NCBI GenBank assembly: GCA_050084515.1
Contig: CM114272.1
Span: forward strand, 7,130,001-7,194,000
Source of the DNA: Blasia pusilla
Lineage: Eukaryota; Marchantiophyta; Marchantiopsida; Blasiales
Length of the DNA: 64,000 bases
Reading direction: 5' to 3'
The position numbers and the translations under genes are program-made. A model generated the notes under the pieces. The model saw only the letters and a list, made by a program, of their open reading frames with translations, had not been told where the DNA came from and ran no database searches. Below are positions 1 through 10,600 of the stretch, one piece after another. Each line of letters starts with the position of its first letter. Within the stretch, counting starts at the first letter, position 1.

Positions 1-470
1 CGAATGTGGATTAGCGCCTCTAATTGGCGATTTACGCATGGGGCATTTCGGGGGAGTGCATGTTCGGGCAATTTGGCTGTCATTGAAGTCATTCCACATA
101 TAAAAGGCGAAAGGCGCCTCGATCCGGCAAGTGCGTTTAAGTTGGAGAGAATATTTCTAATAATGGACATTTAACTGGGACCAATTGGGGAACGCGAAAG
201 CTGCTCGTCAGTTAATGCGAATTCGTGAATCTGGTGTGGAAGTCCCGGTTCTCCGCAGCGGCATCGGTCGCCGAGGACTGCCGTGCCTTTCCCTTCCCAG
301 TTCGGGGGCTCGCTGCCACGCCGGGGATTAATTGGGTATGATTAGGGTAATCAACTACGGGGCGCAGATGAAGAATGGCAGATTAGTGTATCAATTAAGC
401 CGCGACAGGCGGGGCGAGGTAATCTAACCCGGCGACATGCCGGGTACTGTGGAAGGGGGTGATAGGAAAG

Positions 471-516
471 GTAGAGTAGAGTAGAGTAGAGTAGAGTAGA
501 GTAGGGTAGGGTAGGG
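471..516. repeat. (GTAGA)n pentamer repeat passing into GTAGG units
   Basis: Seven or so tandem GTAGA units are followed directly by three GTAGG-type units. This is a simple microsatellite in the upstream region of the 2941 gene. Confidence 0.95.
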
Positions 517-957
517 AACGCTGGTGTAGGGTTGGGGATGGGAACATTGGGAACTCGGGAAGGCGCGGGAGTGGACCGTGGAGGGAGTCGAGGGGAGGAG
601 AGGAGAGGAGAAGGGAGAACGAATTGACACAATCATACCGATGGTGGGGCCGGACGACGGGGTCTGCGGGCGGGGAGGAGAGGAAGAGAGATCGGTTTGT
701 CATCAGACAAATGGAGTGCCAGTGGAAAAAGAAAGGGCGAGAAATGAGGAGGACGACGGAAGGTTAGGGTGCGCGAGAAGAGAGGAAAGCGGAAGCGCTG
801 GGACGGTTTTTCCGTTTTTCGTGTGGGGTGCCCTGTTGCAGAGGGGCTGCATCGCGACCTGCTGTTTGCTGCATTGAGCCCCCGACCTGGAAGGTAGGAG
901 AAGAAAGGGAAAGGAGGTGTGGGATGTTGGGGGGACGGGGGGACGGAGGGAGGGAGA

Positions 958-983
958 GAGCGAGAGAGAGAGAGAGAGAGAGG
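958..983. repeat. (GA)n microsatellite
   Basis: An almost uninterrupted GA run lies in a wider GA-rich stretch (about 890-1010). GA/CT tracts are common in plant promoters and 5' leaders, so it may belong to the 2941 gene's control region. That role is inference. Confidence 0.9.
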
Positions 984-2940
984 GACTTGGGGGAAGAGGA
1001 GGTGCTGGTGGCGAGTCGTGGCGGGGCCTGGGCTTTTGCTTGCAAGCGTCTAGGACTCTCTGGTAGGGGGAGGACGAGAACAGCATATGTTTTTAAACAT
1101 AGAGGCCGGGGAAGGAAAAATGCATGGTGTTAATCCGCTGCGGCATCGCCATCGTCAGCTCTCGCTGTCTGTCTGCCTGTCTTCCTCAGGGATTAGGAGA
1201 ATTGGTGCTGTTTTTTTGAAAATCATTTCCGAGACACTCTACTCTTCACCTTGCGCAAATGGCGGTGCCTTCTTTCACCACTGTTGACCGCACTCTTCGT
1301 TCCTACCGCTTGGATCGGCTCGTCGTTTTTGTCGATCCATTCTACCATGTCCCGATCGAATTCTGGTAGTTAATCTACATTGACACTCCGTCATTCACTG
1401 CCATCTCGAAAGGTTCCCGAGCCTTCACAAAGCCGGAGAAGGCAGCGAGGCTACTATGAGCTTATCTTGCGATGATTGTTGGTGATCGTAGCGTTTGTTT
1501 CGTGAAATTGTGTGTCTGGTGTTATCTAAACTCACCCGATCTGCGCGATCTGCCTTCAAGTTACCTGCAATTGCTGCATAGTATCGGATCATTTTTGGTT
1601 CACGTTACCCGCAAATTGCCGGCTTTCTGCCTCCTCTGCCGTCCCCTCTATGTTCTCACACAAGAGGGCCATATGATATTGCTCCAGGCTGCCGAGGGTT
1701 TTCCATCAAGTTAAGCCCGAGGTGTTGTTGAGGATCACTCTGCTTTCTCCAATTTGAGTAGATCGCCGATAACTGGTTTGTATCTTTCTCTAGAAAACCC
1801 TCGATCGTCCGTCTTCCCTCCTCTGTCGCACCTAGTCCGTGTCCATCGCAACGAAACGGATTTCCTTCACCTTAAGATCATAGGTTGGGAATTTCTTGTC
1901 CATTTCATTCCTACACACAGGTCGGGCCACTCAGTGCCGACAAGCTGGGAGAAAAGTCAGATCATTACTGTTTCCTGGTTATCGTGCTTTGGTGCCATTT
2001 TTACCAGAGTGAGCACGAACTGAATATCAGGTACCTAGTCTGATTTCTACATTATCTTTCTTCGTTCAAGCTAGTGTGAGTCAGTCGCACATTTTGCCAT
2101 GGATCTGGTGGACTTCGTCTACTGGTGTATTTTGCCCGATGATCGATGGACGCTCTTTCACTTTAGCATCGAAAGTGTTCGAGTGTCGTCTTCCCAGTTC
2201 GTCCACCGCGCTATCGGTGGATCTTTTCCTTGTTTCCCTGGCGAATCTAAGGAACCTTGATGGCTTGGAAGACAAGATCCCTAGAGATATCGGAGGCGGA
2301 AGATTGCATCGTTGATGTGCCTTTCTACCTGGGAGCCTTCCGTATGAATATGTATGGAGGGAGAAGGTCTGCCCTGATTGTTATTGTAGATTGAACTTTG
2401 GCAGACTCTCGGTCGAATATGTCGGCTCCTTCGCATAGCTCTCCGCAATGGAGAGGAATGATTTCAATTTGAAGCGTAATTATGACCCTCAGTACTTGTC
2501 ACGTGATTGTGTTTGTCCAAAAGTGCATGTGCGTTTCGTGCTTCTTGACTTAGCTTAACTATCATTCTTTTGAGATCAACATAATTCTGGAATTGACTAG
2601 ATCGTCTTGCCAATACTACGACATTCTTATCCAGCATGCAAAGAGATTTGCGTAATCGGCGGATTCATAGCTTCTTGATTGCTAACTTCGTTTCCTGTCT
2701 GTGATCATCCTTAGTTTTCTTTCATTGTTTAGGGGCACGGACGTTATCTGTGATAATCATTCGACGGAAGTTGAAATTAATAAGCGGTCTCCACGGGTTT
2801 GAAGATCAAAACTAACTTTTATCCGTGGAATTGGTGGTTCCGCAGGATGATCGATGTCTGTGGCAAGGTGATTGTAGACTTCTACAATATATGAGTCCCG
2901 TGTTCACGCGGTCGACATAGGAGATACTAGGGCGTTCGTC

Positions 2941-4389
2941 ATGGAGAGCTTTGCGACACCGTACCCTGTAATTTTCTACGACGGGGAGCAGGACCACGAT
3001 AAAGGACACGTAGGCGTGCACTCTGTGCTCACATTCAAGCGTTTCCAGGCACTCATGAGCCAGAAGACAGGAATTCCAGCTTATCAGCTCTCTGCAGTCT
3101 TTGTTTGTCGAAGAACCTTGAAGGATACTGAGAAGAGGCAGAAACTTCCTATCAACGAGAACACCAATTTCAACATTATCCTTAATCAACACAATCCAAG
3201 CAGGGAAAGAGATTGCCATTTTCTCGTTTCCATGAAGAAATCCAAAAAGGAGCGCAAAGGAACGAGAAAGCGTAGTGCAGAAGCGGAGAACGCAGACGAC
3301 GATGATTCCACTTCTTCCCGGGGTGATATATCCCCATCAGATGAGCGGCCAAAGAATGGGAGTGCAGACGAAATATACTCGCCGGAGGCTACCTCGCCAC
3401 CAAGCTTCACGCAGCGGCCCTCGTCTCCATCGGCCATACCTTTGGGTAATGGTAATAAACAGAGACCTGGCAGTGGCTCTCCGAATGGAAAGACGACACC
3501 CGGTGTCAGTGATTTTAAAGTCGAGAGGACACTTCTAAGGCGGGAAGGAGCGGGACAGAACGGTTTTGCCAGTCCAAGATCAGGTTGGATTAATGGAGGG
3601 TTGAGTCAGCGAGTAGAAGGATTTAGTGTGTCTTCTGGTGGAGTCAAAGTGGAAAATCATACGCTCCTAATCGCAAATGGATCAGCGATACTGCAAGAAG
3701 ACAGGAGGAGCTCAGACAAGAACTGGAATTATCAGTCCAGTCCAATCCAGGATGACGGGGCATTCCGGCAATCTGAGAAGGCGAATGGTCACAAGTTGGG
3801 CCAGCCTCAGCTGCATCATTCTTCGGGTTTAGACACGTTTCATCTTGATAGATTCAATGATTCAAATCTGCAAGGAAATAGTGCAAGATCTTCCGCAGCA
3901 GTGCTGAGTAGAAATGGTGTACCTGGTTCCTCGCTTGTGCTTCAAAGAAGTAGCTCGATGTCATCGGCATCTCACACTGGCAGGTCTACAATGGTTTCCG
4001 TCTCTCCCATGACAGCCGGAAATTTCAACCCTAGAGTGACAATGGGAGGTCTTGCCGCTGTAGCCGGTGCTAATGGAGGTTTAACTTTGCAGCAGGCTCA
4101 AGCACACATTTCTCACCTTCAACAACACCATCAATCCCCCATAGCAGGCACCATCAGTCAGATGGAGCTCTCCAAGCTCAATGGGGTGTTACGAGGTCTG
4201 GTGGCTAGGGACAATCGAGGGGAGAGCACGAAAATCTGCAAATTCTGTTGCTTATTGAGGGAGAGAAATATTGTTCCACCACCTTTTCACTGGTGTGTGG
4301 ATGACGCAATTACGAAAGGTTTCAGAGGTCCGTCCCCAGCTGGACCAATTGGACGACCTGTGAAAAGACATGTGGAGGCAGCTGCTTGA
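2941..4389 (+). CDS. Conserved plant protein of unknown function, 482 aa, intronless CDS
   Basis: Uninterrupted ATG-to-TGA reading frame of 482 residues, far longer than expected by chance. The N-terminal 110 residues form a compact conserved-looking domain beginning with PVIFYDGEQDHDKG (about residues 9-22), followed by a Lys/Arg-rich stretch (KKSKKERKGTRKR, a likely nuclear localisation signal, about residues 98-110) and a long Ser/Gly/Asn-rich disordered middle. The C-terminus carries a Cys cluster, KICKFCCLLRERN, then PPPFHWCVDD, which could bind a metal. From memory this resembles plant proteins of the DUF7138 group, whose role is unknown; I could not verify the match. A nuclear role is inference from the basic stretch. 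The next plus-strand gene is 30 kb away, so there is no operon-like context. The start is chosen because it is the first ATG of the frame and precedes the conserved block. Confidence 0.85.
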   Translation: MESFATPYPVIFYDGEQDHDKGHVGVHSVLTFKRFQALMSQKTGIPAYQLSAVFVCRRTLKDTEKRQKLPINENTNFNIILNQHNPSRERDCHFLVSMKKSKKERKGTRKRSAEAENADDDDSTSSRGDISPSDERPKNGSADEIYSPEATSPPSFTQRPSSPSAIPLGNGNKQRPGSGSPNGKTTPGVSDFKVERTLLRREGAGQNGFASPRSGWINGGLSQRVEGFSVSSGGVKVENHTLLIANGSAILQEDRRSSDKNWNYQSSPIQDDGAFRQSEKANGHKLGQPQLHHSSGLDTFHLDRFNDSNLQGNSARSSAAVLSRNGVPGSSLVLQRSSSMSSASHTGRSTMVSVSPMTAGNFNPRVTMGGLAAVAGANGGLTLQQAQAHISHLQQHHQSPIAGTISQMELSKLNGVLRGLVARDNRGESTKICKFCCLLRERNIVPPPFHWCVDDAITKGFRGPSPAGPIGRPVKRHVEAAA

Positions 4390-6985
4390 TTTCGCAGGGT
4401 CTCCAGGTCTGGGTGGATCAGGTTGCAGCAGTTCCTCGTCTAGAGTGTAAAATGAACCGTAACAAGGTCTGTATGCGTGACTGTTCATGCCGTCCTTATG
4501 AACCGTAGCTAGATAGATTTTCTAGTTAATGACTTGTCAGTAGCATACCGAGGAAAGGCATGTTTTGCCCATACTGTGTACCATGAACTATATGTGATGT
4601 AGATGATTTTCTCTGCTTTTGAAGTGTACTTGGCTTGTTTCTCATCTTCTTTCCATTTACCTGGACGTGCATCGTGTTGCTGGGATCTTTTTTAATTATG
4701 TTCGACGGGTACGCTGCTTACCTTTCTTGTGGTGTCTAACCCATCTTAACTATTAATGTGTTCCTTGCTTCTCGACTTTGACTTGGAGCTGGGCTCAATG
4801 GACTTCCTGTCTATTGCCTCCTGATTCCTCGCTCACGAAAAAAGCTCTCATTCTACTAAATGTAGTCAATCGCTGGGATGAATTTTCACGGAAATTCGCT
4901 AATTTATAGATGTAGAAGATGACAAATATTTTTGGAGTGAAGTTCCGAGATGTTCATTGCGAAAATCTAAGGCGGGTCTCTGATCCTCCACTCTAAAACG
5001 TTCGGCTCATTTTAGCCTGCTTCACACGCTTCACGGCCAGATTATTTTGCTTCACATTCAAGTCTCATTTACCGTCCTTTGGTACTTGATTAGTCGACAA
5101 TGGGCAGCCCAAAATCTCCGAAAGTATACCATCTTTCATTTCTCCGTGAGTGAGTTTCGACATAGCTATGTATTCCCACTCCAAAATGATAATATCGGGG
5201 ACCTGCAAGGCATCTAAGTAGTTGCCGTCTCGAAAGCTTCATCATCGAATTATAGTTTTTTGAGCTCTAGTGTCCCAGCTGACATCTATTCAGAAACATG
5301 TAGACGCGAGTCTCAAGAGCAACTAAAAAGGCAAGGACGCGATTTACAAGGCACATGGTACATCCCATGTGGGGGGAAATCCGAATGGAAACGGATCCTT
5401 CTGCACATGTCATCGGGGACAAATATGACGATTTTGCATTTGGCTTGTTCTGATAGGTCTCTCCCTGTCTCCTTGACGGTGGTTCCAACTACTGTACTTT
5501 GTTACTCGAGATTTTCGAGCAGGTAGGGTTACTCCAAAGGTTCATCGCGACCGAAAGTTCCGAATTGTTGACGTCACCGGGACCGAGAAAATGTGGATCA
5601 AGCGTACAATTACATAAAATAACTGTCTGCCATAACTTGAAGAGCTTTACACACATTACCTTGAAGAGCTGTACACACATTACAGGTTGTGTGCTGGAGG
5701 ACATGACCATGATAAACCTTGCCCTACAGGGCATACAACATTTCAACCAAAGTCTTTGAAGTAGAAACCTGAAAGTTCCAGGGCCTGTCCGTGCCTAGTG
5801 ACACCCGGATGGAGACAGGATTTTACGTCCTACCCGCCTAGCATCCGGACCACCCTACACCGGGCGCGCTTTGAGGACAGCACAATGACATGTACGCAGT
5901 ATGGAATGAACAGAAATTTGGGACTGTACGATTACGTATACATTGTAGCGAAGGATTAGAAATTGCCCATTCTGCGCCTTTCGATCGACAGTAACATTCG
6001 GTGTAAACTCACCGACTCTGGCTGGCGTGGCACGGACTTATTTTCGGCAGAATCGATAACTCTGACAGATTCTCGAAGACTCGTCAATGCCTAGTTGGTA
6101 GACGGGACTAGCGATTTGCTTTCCATTTCTTCTCCGTAAATCCTGAACCCGTCTCTCCTCGCGGTATTGATAAGAGCCTTGTGCGCCCGCCACCGGGACA
6201 CGCAGACGGGATCTTGCCACTACAAAAACATCTCCGTTGAATTTTCAAGTCTTCACGGTTGATTGCAGTTACGGAGAAGACGGACGGACGGGGTAAATGT
6301 AACCGTGGCCGATTATTCTATAACATTCTGGAGTCCGGCTGGGAACGAGCCTCATGCGTTGTTGGACAGACAGGGCATGGCCATATCCGTAGTAGTATTC
6401 ATGACCCGTACATTATATTGAACCCGCGGCGTCAGGACTGTACAAGACCAGACAAGACAAAGGAGCGAATCCTGCCCTCCAAAGTGAACTAAGTGAAGTC
6501 TTCGTTAGAAGACCGACCGAGTGCACCTCCTCACCCACTCTCGCGTGTCCGCGAAGAGTCAAGATCGGCGATCGAACTGGACCCCATCGGACTGTGATGC
6601 ACCCTCCAGCGGTGCGCGCTAAAAGGAGCTCCGTAGGCTCCACGGTCCGGCAGAACTCACGGGACATTCCTCGCCTTTTGAAGCCCGGCCTCTGAGCTCC
6701 GAGAGCGACGGTTGTGAAGCCTAGGGTTGTATCTTACGGTCGCCCCCATACGGATGTATTCGAGCTCTGGTTCCTCCCTTGGTTTGCTGGATCGTCGACA
6801 GTAGTGTGTATCGCTTCCTGGGCCGGATGCTACTCGTCGTCTCAAGGATGTGAGGCTTTCTCTCGACACAGGTGTGATGGTTGGGCGAGGCGAGGCGGAG
6901 TGGATTTCAGAATTTGGGGAACAAAATTTCTCTTGCACTTTCAATTTACCAGACCAACCCGAATTCAGTCACATCTCACGTCTTC
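4390..6985. other. 3' flank and intergenic DNA
   Basis: Contains the presumed 3' untranslated region of the 2941 gene and then mixed intergenic sequence. The only structure noted is a small tandem duplication of about 24 bp at 5636-5684. No coding sequence is supported; short open frames here lack motifs or splice support. Confidence 0.5.
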
Positions 6986-7657
6986 TCAGATCCAGTCCTT
7001 CATAAGTAACATGACGTAGAGGCTAAGATTCAAGGCCGCCAGGACAGCTAACGGTCCAAGAGTAGACCATAACCTGTTAGACAAGGCGCGATTCCTGGAT
7101 CTACCTGGCCGACTCCCAGTCGGATTAGGCTCTACGGTAATTGTGCTGTCCAATTCCAGTCCCCCTTGGCGCTTTGCAGCTGGTCTCGCAAGTGCTGTAC
7201 CTCTGTCAACACACGGCAACGTATGACAGGTGCATGAGAACCACCATATGATGTGCCACGCTTCACCAGCAGCGATATTATACATGACATTCTAAAAGTT
7301 TGCGAGTCACATCCTCACCGACAAAGAACTGGTACGAGTAATAATTCCTGCCCTGACTCTGCATTTCAGTCCGTAGTTGTACCTCCCATCGCCTCCTTGA
7401 ATTGAGAGAGAAATACTGGCAGAGGTCTTCTGGCCCCTGATGAGATGCATGGCCCCTTCGGCATCCCACACCATCTCCCAATCCCCATTTTCAGCATCCT
7501 CATCTTTGACCTTTACGCCTCCATCAGCCCGGAATATTTCTCTTGTATACTGAGAAGCCTTGGAGGCAAACCCTACGAAGTCCACTCCTTGTGCAGGCCA
7601 GGAAAAGACAGCGACCAAACTCATAGCAATCATGACCGCATACCTGATATAGAGCAT
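6986..7657 (-). CDS. 3' part of the minus-strand gene with two hydrophobic segments and the stop codon
   Basis: An open stretch from 7657 starts with the hydrophobic run YAVMIAMSLVAVFSW and runs to about 7307. The terminal stretch 7285-6986 carries the C-terminal hydrophobic segment and a TGA. An apparent phase-0 junction (7311/7285) would imply an intron of only 27 nt, too short for a plant, so the true junction is elsewhere. If 7657 were a start, the product would look like a signal-peptide plus C-terminal-anchor protein, reminiscent of p24/GOLD cargo receptors, but no diagnostic motif is seen. Confidence 0.4.
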
Positions 7658-10600
7658 GCGAACATGTGAACTATCAGAAATATTCCGAGGTGCTACACAC
7701 TGAGATGGTGGACTACACCGACGAAGAAGAGCAAGAACCCCTCAATGAGGTACCAAATAAAAATCATGGATGTGACGGAGTGTGCAATGACAGTGGCGGT
7801 TGGAAATTTCACGAAATAGAGGAGTCCAAATTACCATGTGTAGGTCCAAATCGGAACAGGAAGGTGGCAAATGCTGGAAGAGATCCTTGCACTTGAATCC
7901 GGTGCAATTGAGATCATGAGGAAAGAAGGATAGCCATTTCCTTGATGCCAGTTGAATGTTCCTACAGTGTGCTGCTCCGGGATCAACCAGAAAACAAAGC
8001 TCAAAATGAGAGTTGAGTACACGACTACAGAATTAGGAGCAGATTGGATTTGAACAGCCTATCAAGTAGTGTATTACCTCAACGATGACTCCGTGTGCTG
8101 TGCGGTGATTCAGAGAACACTTCCCATTGCCTTGTCCTGAAAAAACAGTAACCTGCAACAAGGAGTTCACTCTTATGCTACATCCGGCCGAGCAAACTAG
8201 GTCGTATAGATTCTTTCTTTAGCATGGATAGTTCTGGGCATCATTCCATCAATTAATTATCAAAATCACAGAAGCTGAAAGCATGCCATCACAGCTTACC
8301 GGTCGCAGAGTGTTCAGAAGCTTTTTGGATGCATCCTGAGATAGGTATTTCCGGGATCTGTAGACCACAACAAAACGGAAATGGTGCTGCCAAGCTTGGT
8401 TAGCCGATTCATTCACTACCAGCCTTCCCCTAGACTCTGCCCTATCTTCAATGAGTCTGTAAAGCAACAGTTTTACTTCTTATATGATTCGTTACCACTA
8501 GAAGCGAAAGTATTCCAAAACAAAGAATCAAGCTGCCAAATTTCTGTGACCAACTTGTAATCTTCCCATCAACATAAGCCCCAGAGACTGACGGATATAA
8601 GTGCTTACATGTTACCATGAAGACTTTCCAGCTTTTGATTGATATTCTGTGAGAAAAACCATTGGGTTAGCACAAACTTTGTGGAGGCAGAGTAACTTTA
8701 ACATCGTTGCACAAATACTGTACTGTAACCCAAAGAAGCAGAGTATCTGATTCCCTAACCAATGAGCATCATACATATATTTGTCACGACATTCACGAAC
8801 TCGAGATTGTCTTACTACAAGTACAATTTCGCGAGCTGTGGTTTACTGACTGAATCAAAACCTTTGCAAAGCGATCATGCCTAAGTTCCACAGAATCTTA
8901 TGAGGTAATTCATGCATAAAGTTTCCTACACAATGCAAGGTTTTCTGTTTAGGTTTCTCATATCTGACTCATACCTCTTCATTCATTCCTGGTACATGGT
9001 GAGCCCCACAAGGGTCCTCAGCTGGTCTGTAAAGTGGAATGGGTGTTAGCAGCACTCGTGATTTTGATACTTTATCTGTAGCATCAGGAAGTGTCACAGT
9101 TACAATGAGAAACGAATTCCCCCTCTGCATATGTACAGAAGATGCACACTATATCTGCTGTTGAATAATTAACTACATTAGATCCTTTTGTTGCAAGTAA
9201 AGCAGACATGACAAAAGCTACATAGAGATCTTGATTACAACAAGAGGGCACTGCACCAATGATTGATTCTTTGGGAAGTGATGTCAAGGTGATCATTTTT
9301 ATTACTTCAAGGCATAACGTGTAGTTGATCTTGGACTTGTGGCAGATCAGAGAGATAGAGTTGCTACAGATGAACATTCCAAAGACAAGTATATTATAAC
9401 TCAGATGCTACAGCTGGGAACTGATTTGTTGAGACATACAAACTTTGAGAAAAAGGACAAGCTAGTTTGCCTTTAAGACTTGGAAAATTTTACTCACATA
9501 CTTCCAGAATATTTATGCTCTCACCTAAATGCTTGTCTTCATAATAGCTCCATGTTGTATTTGCTTGCACGTGAGATTCCAAATCTGCAGCAATCAAAGA
9601 GCTGATGTCGTATCCATGAGTGGGTGGCCTTCTTGAAGTCAGTTCAATACACATGCACCAAGGAAGGAAAACATGAGTATCACATAGTATGGCAACCTTT
9701 CCTCAGAGGGCCTGGAGTATTGACATGAAGGGGAAATACCAGCCATTTCCACATTACGGCAGGTATTCATTGAAATGGAAACCTCAAGTGAAGAAATAGG
9801 AATCACCATCTAAAACTTTAGCATTCGTGAAGAGGAACTCCAGGCTGCTGATTGGAAGAACAAATTCCGGCATGCCAAATGTGTTGCTGTACTGCTTGAA
9901 GATCTAGACATTCATATCCATTAGTGTCTGACCAGGCTTATACACTGATACAAGGTCAACTTCTACTCCCAACAATTACTCACAGTTGTAAGTGAACTTC
10001 TTTCAATTGATTGGGCATCCAAATGCTGACAGTTAGATTCTACAGTACACCAAGTAGAGTGGTCTATTTCTGACCTATGCATAGAAGAAAGACCCATATA
10101 TCATACAGAACATGACTTGAGAATAAGAGCTCATTCCAGACCTACAGCACCTTGGAGGATCAATTACCAGCAACCCTCCAATTGTACCTTTATTTCTTCT
10201 GCGCCATGCCAGAGATATTCACTTGCTGGAAGATAATGGACAGGTGTAAACTTTGACATTTTCTTCACCCCTCTCTCGGATTGATCAAAGACGTGCTCAA
10301 AACGGCTGTTTGTTGATACCCACCTGGACCACAGTTAGAGTGTTATTGACCCTTCATCTCAACGAACCAACTTTCAAAGTTACTTGAAAAAACGTGACCT
10401 GCGTGATGGCAGTGTCGGTCAACGTAGAAGCTTGCAAGTTTGGTTTGAAGTCTGCAGAGTTGTGTGGTTGGAGGGGATATGACAAAATAAGGTGAGATCC
10501 ATACTCTTCTTTTGATAGTAGCTTCTCTTCTTTGAAATACTCGCCCATGATGAAAATTCGATTTGGATTCATTTCAAGAACAGTAGAACGAAAGGCTCGT

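Larger units (their letters stand above)
1..2940. other. Upstream region of the 2941 gene, no gene recognised
   Basis: No convincing coding exon was seen. The stretch from about 470 to 1000 is GA-rich on the plus strand with short simple repeats, and the stretch from about 1200 to 2900 is mixed pyrimidine-rich DNA of the kind seen in plant 5' untranslated exons and introns. The open frames here are low-complexity shadows of the simple repeats. The transcription start of the 2941 gene probably lies here, but I could not fix it. Confidence 0.45.

Noticed and set aside
351-1133. Overlapping open frames on both strands near the left end
   Set aside because: All are Ser/Pro/Leu or Arg/Glu/Gly low-complexity translations of GTAGA and GA repeats.
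7445-7896. Plus-strand frames opposite the 3' part of the minus-strand gene
   Set aside because: They are shadows of the minus-strand exons and lack their own motifs.
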